Source: Prorocentrum cordatum
Lineage: Eukaryota > Sar > Dinophyceae > Prorocentrales > Prorocentraceae
Length of the DNA: 64,000 nt
Assembly: GCA_963575745.1 (NCBI GenBank)
Contig: CAUYUJ010003561.1
Location: 6,350 to 70,349 of the forward strand
Reading direction: 5' to 3'
Under the pieces are notes generated by a model. The model was not told where the DNA came from. It searched no databases and was given only the letters and a program-made list of their open reading frames with translations. Shown here piece after piece: positions 53,395 to 63,581 of the stretch. Positions within the stretch are counted from its first letter, which is position 1. Every line of letters starts with the position of its first letter. The position numbers were made by a program, and so were the translations under genes.

Positions 53395-53790
53395 GAGAGG
53401 AGGAGGACGACGACGAGGAGGAGCGAGCGAGCGAGCGAGCGAGCGAGCAGAAGCCGAGAGGCAGTTGGTTCAGGAGGGCGCTCATAGTTCCAGCTCGCCC
53501 GTCTCAGCCGCTGTTTACCCCGAAGCCCAAGGGCGGAAGGGTGGCAGACAGCTGGCAGAGATGGGGGGGGCCATGACCGAAGGCACGCCGCACGGCGGCC
53601 TCGGCGGCCGCAGCAAGACAGGCCTGGAAGGGCAGGCCCACCAGCGTGCCTTTGGAGACGACGCCGAGGAGGAACGCGTCGTTCGGGTCCAGCCCTGCGA
53701 ACTCCAAGAGCAGCGACCGTCACTCCTAGATCTCGTCGAAGGACTCTGGGTCGGTGGTGGTCCCAAGGGCCACTAGGTCGTCGTATGAAT
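53395..53790 (-). repeat. GAGC run plus diverged module shared with 44376-44900
   Basis: (GAGC)n at about 53423-53448, then AGAAGCCGAGAGGCAG. On the minus strand LEFAGLDPNDAFLLGVVSKG and an Ala-rich helix look protein-like. The preceding phrase GTTTDPESFDEI is in frame but separated by two stop codons. Possibly a degraded gene fragment; family unknown. Confidence 0.4.
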
Positions 53791-53911
53791 GCCCGTAGTT
53801 ACGCAGCAGGGCACCCGTGTCCAGCAATCTCGATGCATTCGCTCGTCCCCGCTTGCTTCTGAGCATATGTAATTCGATTTCGGCTGCGGGGCCAGTCCAG
53901 TGCATGTCCCT

Positions 53912-54316
53912 TCACGAGAAGCTTCGCGAGGCAGCTGGCGGGCTTTTCGCCTCCTCCAGCTTCGCGTGGGTTTTGCAAGCCTGCGTGTGCCGCATGTTCG
54001 AGAAATGTCTGGTGTTCTCTGCAATGCGTCCAGATCTTCTCGCTTCGCCGTTGCATGTCGTATCCGGTCCGTGGTGGTTCAAGCTTCCAGTGTCCACATA
54101 CTTGCCGCAAGACGAGCAATACAACAAAGCCTCATCGCTACCCACAACACAGCCACGAATGTGCCACGGCCACGGACTCACAACCTCCACGGCCGCAGCT
54201 TCCTCCCCTCTCGTCACCAGGGCATCTTCCTCGGGCTCAAGGAAGGCGCAATCCTCGAGCCCGTCCTCCTGTTCAAGAAACCAAGCTGCGACGGCCGCAA
54301 CGTATGCGAGGAGCAA
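53912..54316 (-). CDS. Unrecognised small protein with Cys/His motif (possible fragment)
   Basis: 134 codons on the minus strand from ATG 54316. It has a hydrophobic start (LLAYVAAVAAWFL), an acidic stretch, then YCSSCGKYVDTGSLNHHG with TTC and MRHTQACKTHAK further on. The Cys-x2-Cys followed by His-His, Cys and spaced His/Cys residues suggests a zinc-binding motif. Composition is unlike the neighbouring GC-driven frames, which is why I list it. No family is recognised, no upstream SL is seen, and it may be a piece of a larger broken gene. Confidence 0.3.
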   Translation of the reverse strand: MLLAYVAAVAAWFLEQEDGLEDCAFLEPEEDALVTRGEEAAAVEVVSPWPWHIRGCVVGSDEALLYCSSCGKYVDTGSLNHHGPDTTCNGEARRSGRIAENTRHFSNMRHTQACKTHAKLEEAKSPPAASRSFS

Positions 54317-54460
54317 CCCATGGGACCTGGCCTCCCCTCGGAGCAGGACCAGGACCGAAGCGCCGGCACGCTGCTAACCCGCACCTCGCTTGGCCGTAGC
54401 ATCAGCTCATTTGCAGTCTGTCTCTCGGGGAACAACAAAGTGGCATGAACAGAAAAACTC

Positions 54461-54588
54461 GGAGGTCCGCGCGGATTTCTCGGATCGGCGCTGGACCCCC
54501 TCCCTGGCGCGCGGAGCGCGCCAGGGGCGGCGCCGGAGGCGCCGCTGGGGGGCCCCAGCGCCGATCCGAGAAATCCGCGCGGACCTCC
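54461..54588. mobile_element. 130-bp foldback element, copy 4 (best preserved)
   Basis: Arms GGAGGTCCGCGCGGATTTCT and AGAAATCCGCGCGGACCTCC are exact inverses. Pairing extends outward to about 54430 and 54622 (AACAAAAAGTGACAT against ATGCCACTTTGTTGTT). The centre has CCCTGGCGCGCGGAGCGCGC and GGCGGCGCCGGAGGCGCCGC, two nested palindromes. Confidence 0.85.
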
Positions 54589-54624
54589 GAATTTTCATGT
54601 TTATGTCACTTTTTGTTCCCCTTT

Positions 54625-55000
54625 TCTTAGATCGAGATACAAACCCTTCTCGCACATCGTTCTGCGAGGTGTGGGCTTTCGCACGACTGGCCTTCGCACG
54701 GCAGAAACTTCGTCATTCAGGGCTGCACGTCTCCGGATGTGAGCTCGAAGGTTGCCTGGCCCGCTCGCCCGGCCCAGGCTGTGGCGGCAACGGAAGGATC
54801 CCCTGCAGCCCGAGCGCAGCGTGAAACTTCCCATGATCATCTGGCTCGCTCGATACCGTGCGTAGTCTTCACCGTCACGAGCCACCTGGCTGGGGCCTGC
54901 TTCCCGCGGCACGGCGCCCAGGGAACGACCCAGCCGTACCCTCTCCCTCTGCAGGATAGACTGAGACCGCCCAGCCAACTGATCTCACCTCTGGGCACTT
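54625..55000. other. Unassigned spacer
   Basis: No gene or repeat recognised. Confidence 0.35.
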
Positions 55001-55002
55001 GG

Positions 55003-55056
55003 CGAGGAGGAGGAGGAGGAGGAAGAGCAGGAGGAGGAGACAGAGTATGAGGAGGC

Positions 55057-55152
<96 letters not shown>

Positions 55153-55275
55153 GGAGGAGGAGGAGGAGGAGGAGGAGGAGAAGGAGGACGACGAGGAGGA
55201 CGAGGAGGATGATGATGACGAGGAGGACGAGGAGGATTGTGATGACGGAGGAGGATAAGGAGGATGAGGAGGAGG
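55003..55275. repeat. GGA/GAT microsatellite
   Basis: (GAT)n at about 55060-55152 flanked by (GGA)n. Confidence 0.92.
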
Positions 55276-55439
55276 AGGGGTCACCACCAACTCGAACGAG
55301 TACGCCGAGGCAGGACAGGGGACAAAAACGAGACAGGCGGACAATGCGAGTACGCGCGACTCGACGACGAAAGAAGGCAAACCACGGCGAAGGCGAATTA
55401 CCAAACACGAAACCAGACACAAACGTCGTCAGAAACGTG

Positions 55440-55770
55440 GAGAGGTCGGGGGCCACCCTTCCATTCCCCCGAGACAGGGCCCCCACCAAACCCGCGGGAC
55501 TTCAAATACGTGGCGTCCTTGCTGGATGCAATGACCGAGCAGTCACCCCGAGAACGGGAGCGCGGGGCCGACGGCTGGGCCCCAGCGCCGCAGCGGCGCC
55601 ATAATGCAAGGGTTCGGCGGTGGACAAACCTCCCTTTAGTAAACCTCCCCTCAGTGAAAACGGCCTGGGACCGAAACCGACGGACCTGGACCCGCAGAAA
55701 TGACGGCCGCGACGCCCTCTCGCGAACCGAAAACGGCCGATTCCTGATAATCGACGCGCCAGGGTAGGAG
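55440..55770 (+). other. Protein-like open stretch of unknown meaning
   Basis: The plus frame reads NPRDFKYVASLLDAMTEQSP and later TAWDRNRRTWTRRNDGRDAL, ending at a stop near 55767. It has less repeat bias than its surroundings. No family is recognised and the start is not defined because the frame emerges from a GGA tract. Confidence 0.2.
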
Positions 55771-56029
55771 GTGTCTATCCACCTCCCAAGGGCAGCCCCA
55801 GCAGGGACGCTCTGGTGCCCCCGAGCGCGACCCGGCCGCACAAAGCCGACGAGCGGGGAGGGGGCGAACGGGGAGGACGGCGCGCCCGAGCAGCCCAGGG
55901 CTCCCCGCGCGCCGCGGGCCCCCCTGGAGGCCCTGGCCCTCTTGGCGGGGCGGCGGCCCCGCGGGGCGATCGGGGGCAGGGGGCATCCCGACCACGGCGG
56001 CGAGGGACGGCGCCCGAAGCCGCGGCGCC

Positions 56030-56462
56030 TTCAGGCGAGGAGGAGGAGGAGGAGGAGAAGAGGAGGAGAAGGAGGAGGAGAAAGAGGATGATGAGGAGGA
56101 GGAGGAGGAACAGCAGGAGAAGGAGAAGGAGAAGGAGAAGGAGGAGGAGGAGGAGGAGGAGACGGATGAGGGCGTGGAGAAGGAGGAGGAGGAAAAGGAA
56201 GAGGAAGAGGAGGCGGAGGAGGAGAAGGAGGAGGATGAGGAGGAGGCGGAGCAGGAGGAAGAAATGGAGGAGGAGGAAGAGGAGGAGGAGGAGGCGGGAG
56301 GGAGGGATGATGGGCGGGAGGGAAGGAGGAGGGAGGGGGGGGGAAGGGGGGGGAGGGAGGGAGGCGGCGAGAGGGAACAGGGAGGAAGAAGCAGGGAGGC
56401 AGCGACGGAGGGGGGGAGGGAGGGAGGGAGGGAGGGAGGAAGGGAAGCAGGGACGGGACGAG
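56030..56462. repeat. GGA-rich microsatellite
   Basis: GGA triplets, with GGAGGGAGG blocks at 56320-56450. Confidence 0.92.
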
Positions 56463-56639
56463 CAAGCGGAGGCCTCCAGCCTGCGGGCGGGTCCTGCGCC
56501 AGGCCGAGGGCCGTGCCCGAGCACACCTCCCCGCCGTCGCGGGCGGGCCTCGCTGGGCGGGCGGGGCCGATCTCCAACGCCGCGTCGTCGTCGTTGTCGT
56601 CGTCGCTGAAACATCGACCCGTACATCAGGCACGTGCCG

Positions 56640-56775
56640 AAGGGCCCACAAAAGGCACCCAGGAGGCTCCCAAGGGGTGCCCAAGGAAGCCCCCAGGAGG
56701 CCCCCCCACAAGACCGAACAGGCCCCCCCCCATATGCCCCCACGAACCATCCAAGAGGCCCCTGAGAGGCATCCC
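56640..56775 (-). repeat. CCTCTTGGG-type array, short, inverted
   Basis: CCAAGGGGTGCCC, CCCCCAGGAGGCCC and CCAAGAGGCCCC words. Confidence 0.6.
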
Positions 56776-56889
56776 GCGAGCCACATCACATGCATCCAGG
56801 AAGCTCCTGACCCACCAGACAGCGTACAAGGTCGTCGCATGCACTCGCTCATTCTGGAGGGTCGGCGGAATGGCGTAAGCCCGATATCG

Positions 56890-57057
56890 TTGTTGTCGTC
56901 ATCGTTGCCGCCACAGACCGTGGCAGCAACGATGACGACGACGAAGAAGACCACGGCAGCGACTGAGTCGCTGCCGTGGTCGTTTTCGTCGACGCCCCCG
57001 TCGTCGCCGCGGCTGCAAACGTCGTCGTCGCCGTCGCCGCTGCCGCCGCCGTCGTCG

Positions 57058-57102
<45 letters not shown>

Positions 57103-57420
57103 TGTTCACGGCCGCAGCCGCGGCCGTGGCAGCGGCCGCGCTCATCGTCGCCAGCGGCCGCGGCCGCGAGCGGAGCCGCCTGGCGCACGCCGGCGGCGAC
57201 GACGGGGGCAACAGCCCGGCGTCCTCTGCGGCGTCGGCCCAGCACTGCCGCCTGCCGCGGGCGCGGCGCCCTCGTCGTCGTCGCCGCCGCCGCCGTCGCC
57301 GTCGTCGTCGCCGCCGCCGCGTTCGCGGCTACTGTCGCCGCCGCGGCCGCCGTCGCCGCCGCAGTTGCCGGTGCCGCCGTCCTCCTCATGATCATCCTCG
57401 TGTTGGTGGTCGCTGACACG
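56890..57420. repeat. GTC/GCC microsatellite containing 95-bp module copy 1
   Basis: CGTCGCCGT runs surround a module at about 57180-57275: CGGCGGCGACGACGGGGGCA, CAGCACTGCCGCCTGCCGCG, GGCGCGGCGCCCTCG. The module recurs at 59928, 60095 and 60720. Confidence 0.8.
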
Positions 57421-57479
57421 CGCGGGGCTCCACACGCGCGGCGCGCCTCCACAGAAAGTGTCTGATATGAATCAACGGA

Positions 57480-57949
57480 CGCACACACGCAATCACAGCC
57501 ACAACCACAGATGATTACAACCACAGCCACAGCCACATCTACAACCAGCTACAGGACACACAGACACACTCAACACGAGCACACAGGCACACAGGCACAC
57601 ACAGACACGCACACACAGGTACAGAGGCACAGAGGCACACATACACACACACTCACGTTCACCCGCCCACACATACACACACACACACACTAGCACACAC
57701 ACTAGCACACACACGCACACACACACACACGCACGCACGCACGCATTCACGCACGCGTGCGCGCACGCACGCACACACGCACGCAGAGGCAGAGGCAGAG
57801 GCAGAGGCAGAGGCAGAGGCAGAGGCAGACGCAAACGCGCGCGCACACGCACACGCACACGCACACGCACACGCACACGCACACGCACACGCACGCGCAC
57901 GCGCACACGCACACGCACACGCACAAACACGCAATCCCACACACAACCA

Positions 57950-57981
<32 letters not shown>

Positions 57982-58652
57982 CCCACACGCGCACCCACAC
58001 GCGCACCCACACGCGCACCCACACGCGCACCCACATGCGCACCCACACGCGCACCCACACGCGCACCCACACGCGCCCACACGCACCCACACGCGCACCC
58101 ACACGCGCACCCGCACGCGCACTCACACGCACCCACACGCACCCACACGCACCCACACGCACCCACACGCACCCACACGCACCCACACGCACCCACACGC
58201 ACACACCCCACACGCACCCACACGCACCCACACGCACCACGCACACGCACCCACACGCACCCACACGCACCCACACGCACCCACACGAACGCACACGCAC
58301 GCACGCGCACGCACACGCACGCACACGCACGCACACGCACGCACGCACACACGCACACACGCACACACGCACACACATTCACATTCACATTCACATTCAC
58401 ATTCACATTCACAGTCACATTCACATTCACATTTACATTCAGATTCGCATTCACATTCACATTCACCTTCACATTCACATTCACACTCACACTCACTCTC
58501 ACACACACACACACACGCACACACACACACACACACACGCGCACACACACGTTCTCGCACACGCACACACATTCACACCCACATTCACACACAGATGCAC
58601 ACACATTCACACACTTGCGCGCACACGCGCATTTACACACATTCACACACAC
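57480..58652. repeat. CA-rich microsatellite cluster, 1.2 kb
   Basis: Successive blocks of ACACGC, (GAGGCA)n at about 57784-57826, (CACGCA)n, (CACCCACACG)n at about 57980-58300 and (CATTCA)n at about 58372-58490. All translations are repeat artefacts. Confidence 0.95.
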
Positions 58653-59195
58653 ACCGGGATGGGCCCAGTTTCGGTATTGGGCTGGTCCAAGCGGATGGGC
58701 GCATTTGAGCTGCGTGCGAGGGGTGTCTCTTGGTGTTGGGTGGCTGCACGAGAGGGCCCTGCCACCTACTGCCTTCTCGGCCACCGCCGCTGACATTGCT
58801 GGCGTGGAGCGACGCTGAATCGAGTTGGTGTGCGGATGCGTACGGTGTTCCCGCTACACAAAGGGAGCAACCGAACGAGCGAACACACGCGAACAGGGCG
58901 CCTCCACTCGAAGGGCTCCGCGCACAGGAGGCGCATCCAAACATCGGTTTCCACACGTGTTGGACTCCACACGCAGCCGTGGTTCCACACAGCTGGGGCT
59001 CCGTACCTTACGTCGCAGCGCGTCACAGGCAATCCGCGCGCGCGCTCGGCGCTCGGGCGGGCAGGGGGACGGCATGCGCGAATTATCCGGCGGCAAGAAT
59101 GGGAGGAAAGGGTCGGGCCGCACGAAAAGAGGACTTGCTAACTTGAGACCGGTGTGGTGGCAGCTCTGATCAAGTGTTCCTCCTCCACGCCTGGT
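58653..59195. other. Unassigned spacer with TTCCACACG words
   Basis: GGTTCCACAC/GGGGCTCCGTAC-like words occur at 58945-59005, near 59830 and near 63755, suggesting a faint dispersed repeat. No gene recognised. Confidence 0.35.
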
Positions 59196-59199
59196 CAAC

Positions 59200-59350
59200 T
59201 ATGTGGAGCTGGTCCGGCGGGGAAACTACATACATGCAGTTCCTGCTGCGCTGAGCTAGCTGCATGGAGTTAACTCGGCGCGAAGCTAGTTGCATGCAGC
59301 TGGTTCCGTGCGCGAACCAGCTCCATGCAGGTAGTTCGGTGCCTGAACCA
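59200..59350. repeat. Degenerate ~37-bp repeat with GCTAGTTGCATGCAG
   Basis: Four units with AGCTAGCTGCATGGAG, AGCTAGTTGCATGCAGC and CCAGCTCCATGCAGG, partly self-complementary. Confidence 0.6.
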
Positions 59351-59924
59351 GCTGCGTGTCGTTACCAGCCCTCGAAGACCACCTCGACGTAGCAACGCAG
59401 AAAACCAATAGAAAAGGTACGGGATCAGCTGCTGTAGCTGGTTTGCCGTGGGGGATTGCTGCAACAAACTGGGCGGCGTCGTTGATCGCGGGCCATCCGC
59501 TGATCACCAGCTGGGTGCAGCAAAGGTCGCGCCTGCCATGCTCCAGACGTCGCATTACTGCCTTCGCCCAGACACGCTCGGGCGAAGACGCGAAGGTAGA
59601 TGGCTGGAGATGAGAACGGGGGAGGTGGGGCAGCGAGCGCAGTTGCGCTGCGCGGCGTGACGGACCAGCAGCAGGTATCAATTCTGAACCCCCCCATTGG
59701 CCAAACACCCCCTTTCGCGCGACCCGAGAGGGGGAAGAGGCGGCCGCGGGGCGGGGGGAGGGAGGGAGAGCGCTCACATGGCGGAGTCCAGCGCGGAGCG
59801 GCCGGGGCGGCCAGCCGGAGCTGCACCCCTGGTGCGGGGCTCCGTACACGCAAGCTTCCACTCGCGGCTCGGGTTTCCGCACACGTTGGGTTCCTCCATC
59901 GTCGGTGGCGGCGGGGCGGCCTGG

Positions 59925-60047
59925 CGAACGCCGGCGGCGACGAAGGGGGCAACAGCCCGGCGTCCTCCGCGGCGTCGGCCCAGCACTGCCGCCTGCCGCG
60001 GGCGCGTCGCACTTGTCGTCGCCACCGCCACCGCCGCGGCAGCCGTC

Positions 60048-60079
<32 letters not shown>

Positions 60080-60890
60080 GGTGGCGGTGGAGGCGGCGGC
60101 GACGATGGGGGCAACAGCCTGGAAATTGCCGCGGCGTCGACTCAACAATGCCGCCTGCCGCGGGCGCGTCTCACTCGTTGTCACCACCGCCACCGCCGCG
60201 GCAGCTGTCGTCGTCGTCGTGGTCGTCGTCGTGGTCGTCGTCGTCGTCGTCGTGGTCGTCGTGGTCGTCGGCGCCGCCGCCGCCAACGCAGACGCTGCCG
60301 CTGGGTCGCCACCGTTTCCACCACCATTGCAGCCGCCGTGGTCGGGCAGGTGGCCGCGGTCCAGCTGCGCGGGGTCCACCCAAGTGGCGGGGCGTGGGCT
60401 GGCAGGGGGAAGCGGAGGCGCTGGGAGGAGTAAGGGGCGCCAACTGTACGCCTGCACGGGTCACGGCCAGCCCAAGCATGGGCCAAGGATCGGGGCTGCC
60501 GAAGCCGAAGACGGCTCGACGCCGTCCCTGGTCGCCATCGAGGCGAAGGGGCTGCCGAAGACGTCGCCAGTTCGATGCTGCTCTTCACAGTCGCCGTCGC
60601 CGCAGTCGCCGCCGCCACCGACAACGACTTCGTCGTCGTCGTCCTTCGCGGTCGCGGCAAAAAACGCGGTCGTGCTCTTGGTCGTGGTCGTCGTCTTCGG
60701 TGGCGATGGCGGGGCGGCCTGCCGCACGCCCGCGGCGACGCGGGGGGCAACAGCCCAGCGTCCTCCGCGGCGTCGGCCCAGCACTGCCGCCTGCCGCGGG
60801 CGCGGCGCCCTCGTCGTCGCCACCGCCGCCGCCGAGGCAGCTGTCGTCGTCGTCGCCGTCGTCGTCGCCGCCGCCGCCGTCGTTGTCGTC
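59925..60890. repeat. 95-bp module copies 2-4 separated by GTC tracts
   Basis: Modules near 59928-60012, 60095-60182 and 60718-60812 share GGGGGCAACAGCC, GCGTCGNCNCANCANTGCCG and CCTGCCGCGGGCGCG. Each is followed by a GTC/GCC tract, so the unit of duplication is module plus microsatellite. Confidence 0.75.
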
Positions 60891-60894
60891 GCTT

Positions 60895-61735
60895 AGCTTG
60901 TCGTCGCACATGTAGACTTAAGCGGGCCATCCGCGGATCTGCTTGTCTAGTGATTTTTCGTATGGTCCCGAAGGACCTCCAGAGCAAGCATGAACAACAA
61001 CAAGTGATTCAACAACTGCTTTACTATTGTTCACTCTCATCGACCCGCGTGTCCTTCAATCTGTATATCCCGAGCCCTCGATACCTGCCATCTTCGTAAT
61101 CGATCGTGCCCCTTGGGTGTATCTAGTCTTTACAAGCCACGTGTAGTTGAAAACGGGGAAGGATGAAGGGACAAGAGGGGATAGGGATAAGGATGGAACA
61201 CGAGAAATATTATCAGGCGGGAGATGGGGAGCAAGAAAACAAGCGGCAGAACCAGACGGGCAGGTCGGGTGGGCGGACCCTGACGGGCGAGTCGGGCGGG
61301 CGGACCCAGACGGCCCGGTCGCCGAAGCATCAGTCCCGCATGGATCGCGAGGAAGTGTCGATCGACAGCATGATTCCCAAGTAAATTGTGCGGGAACTCG
61401 AAGCGAGAGCTTCATTCCAGCGTGTCGAGGGCGCGGCGCCTCAACACATTGGGAGGAGGTCCCGCGCAAGACCGCGATTCCTGGATAAGGGGCGATTCGA
61501 TTGAAAAATACAGAGTGAACTATAGGGGACGGGATCAACGGCACTTGTTATTTAGCAATGAGAATTCAAAAGGCGGAAACGGTCCCGATAGTGATGCGCG
61601 CGGGCCGCGTCAGAGGGGCCGTGTCCAGATGGTCGGGCACTTGGCCTGGGGGCCCACGCATTGGCATCTGAAGTCGCATTGAGGCTTGACATTCGCGGCC
61701 CTCGCGGGTCACCCTTGGGCAATAGTGCAGTTCTC
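60895..61735. other. Unassigned region with small CGGACCC repeat
   Basis: 61255-61322 holds two to three 30-bp units (GGCGGACCCTGACGGGCGAG). Elsewhere no gene or RNA was recognised. Confidence 0.4.
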
Positions 61736-61739
61736 TTCG

Positions 61740-62335
61740 GGCCTCCGAGGCCATCTTGGAGCCGCGCTTATGCAGCCGATGGGAAATCCAGAAAAGACCA
61801 CGCGTTGGTACCCCTTTTAGTTTCGACTGGTTTGGCCCTCTTGGAAGCCCTCCATGGGCATTCTGGCGGCCTCTTGGGACTTCGTCGTGCTGCTGGAGAC
61901 CTCCTGGGAGAAACCTGGGGGCCTCCCGGGAACGTCGCGGGGCCCTCCTGAAACTTCTTCACAGCTCCAGGAGTCTTCTGCGGGAGCTCCGTCTTGGGCG
62001 CCACTTGGGCCGTCTTGGGGCCATCCTGGGTTTCTTGGAGCCCTTGGGGTCTCGTCGGCAACCTTGAGGCGCTCTTGGGGGCCTCGCGGAACCGCCTGGG
62101 ACGCTGGTGGGGGACGCTGGTGGCACCAACAATAACTATGCCCGACTTGCGCGTTTTCCTCTGGGAATGGGACGACTTTTGCCGCTCGGGGCCATGGATA
62201 GGGGTTTCTCCTGAAGCCGCCTTGGGGCGTTTTGGGGGCCTCTTGGGCCGTCTTGCGGTCACCTTTGGGCGTCCTGGAGCATCCTGGAGACCCTCTGGAA
62301 CGTCTGCAGCTTCTACTGTGGGCCCCAGGGCTTCG
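61740..62335 (+). repeat. CCTCTTGGG-type array with conserved core
   Basis: GCCTCTTGGGCCG and GGCCTCCTGGGAG words. The core at about 62095-62175 contains AACTATGCCCGACTTGCGCG, GTTTTCCTCTGGGAAT and GACGAC, related to those at 17.97 and 50.28 kb. Confidence 0.7.
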
Positions 62336-62359
62336 GGGAAGGCTCTGGGGCGGCTCCGA

Positions 62360-62505
62360 GAGAGGAGGAGGAGGAGGAGGAGGAGGAGGAGGAGGAGGAG
62401 GAGGGAGGAGGAGGAGGAGGAGGAGGAGGAGGAGGGGGAGGAGAAGAGGAGGAGGAGGAGGAGAGGAGGAGGAGGAGGAGGAGGACGAGGAGGAAGCCAC
62501 AAACC
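62360..62505. repeat. (GGA)n microsatellite
   Basis: GGA triplets with GGGGGAGG interruptions. Confidence 0.92.
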
Positions 62506-62566
62506 GCTCTTAGAACATCGTTTGGTAGGGCTACCGGGCGAGCCAGGACGCTCCGCCCCTGCCCGA

Positions 62567-62619
62567 GAAGGGAGATGGAGAAGGCCTTCTCTCAGAGAAG
62601 GCCTTCTCCATCTCCCTTC
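62567..62619. repeat. 53-bp perfect palindrome
   Basis: Two 26-bp arms (GAAGGGAGATGGAGAAGGCC...TCTCT) are perfectly complementary around a single C at 62593. Confidence 0.92.
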
Positions 62620-62824
62620 CCCCCCTCGCTCGCCGCCGATTTGGGGCCGTCGCCGCCGCCGCCACCGTCGACGCCCGCGCTCGGCAGGGGGCGCCGCTCT
62701 CTCTCCGCCCGGCGCGTCTGCGCCGCCGCCCTCCGCGGCGCCGCGCGGCAGCGGTCCGGCGGCCTCCGTCGGGGGGGCCCGCTGGGGCGGCGGGCGGGTG
62801 CTGGCAGGCTCGGAGGTTCGGCGG

Positions 62825-63036
62825 CGAGCGAGGAGGAGGAGGAAAGGGAGGAGGAGGGAGGGGGAGGGAGAGGAGAAGGGAGGAGGAGGAGGAGGAGGAG
62901 GAGGGGGAGGAGGGGGAGGGGGAGGGGAGGGGGAGGGGGAGGAGGGAGGAGGTAGGAGGAGGAGGAGGAGGAGAGGAGGAGGAGAGGAGAGGAGGAGGAG
63001 GAGGAGGAGGAGGAGGAGGAGGAGGAGGAGGGGGGC
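62825..63036. repeat. GGA/GGGGA microsatellite
   Basis: GGA and GGGGAGG units. G-rich enough to form quadruplexes. Confidence 0.92.
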
Positions 63037-63170
63037 ACTTAAAAAAATACCCTGGGTGCCCCTGGTGGTCTGCGGCCCTGGGCTCACCGGGGCCCGGCTT
63101 CCGGTATATGACAGAAGACCAAAACCTCGCGCGTGCTGCGCGCGCGCTGGGGCTCTATAGAGGGGCCCCA

Positions 63171-63321
63171 GGACACACAAATGAATGCACACAAATTAAA
63201 AGACTCCCCATATGTTCCTATTTTTTCTTTTGGGTTTTCGTCTTCCCCATCACTTCCCATATTTTCCCATATGTTCTGAGGAATGGACGATTCATTGTGT
63301 CTGTGCTTTTCCCCCTCCTGA
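63171..63321 (+). mobile_element. 150-bp AT-rich element, copy 3
   Basis: Same start (GGACACACAAATGAATGCAC), centre (CATATTTTCCCATAT) and end (TTGTGTCTGTG...CCCCTCCTGA) as the copies near 49.7 and 51.0 kb, in the same orientation. Confidence 0.8.
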
Positions 63322-63372
63322 CTCTAGCCGACCCCCGCTCTTGACAAGTTCACGGCTCCAGTGAAGTGGTTG

Positions 63373-63580
63373 GATCGGCGGCGAGCGAGGGGAGGAAGTG
63401 AGAAGGAGAAGGCCTTCTCAGAAGGCGGCGGGGCTTCTCGCAGATGCCCTCGCGCCTGCCGAGAAGTCTTCGGTGTCTTCGGGGAAGGCTTAGAACACTT
63501 CTCAGAAGGTCGGGGGACTCCCGAGCCTCCTGAGAAGGCCTTGCCCTTCTCGCTTCCTTCCCCGGGCTCGTCGCCGAGTG
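63373..63580. repeat. Imperfect foldback related to 62567-62640
   Basis: The left arm (CGGCGGCGAGCGAGGGGAGG ... GAGAAGGCCTT) pairs with the inverted right arm ending CGTCGCCGAG near 63578. The flank CGGCGGCGAGCGAGGG plus GAGAAGGCCTTCTC also matches the inverted region at 62583-62640, so both belong to one foldback family. Confidence 0.6.
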
Positions 63581-63581
63581 G

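Noticed and set aside
57480-58652. Cys/Val-rich and His/Thr-rich frames of 200-350 codons
   Set aside because: Translations of CA and CACGCA microsatellites.
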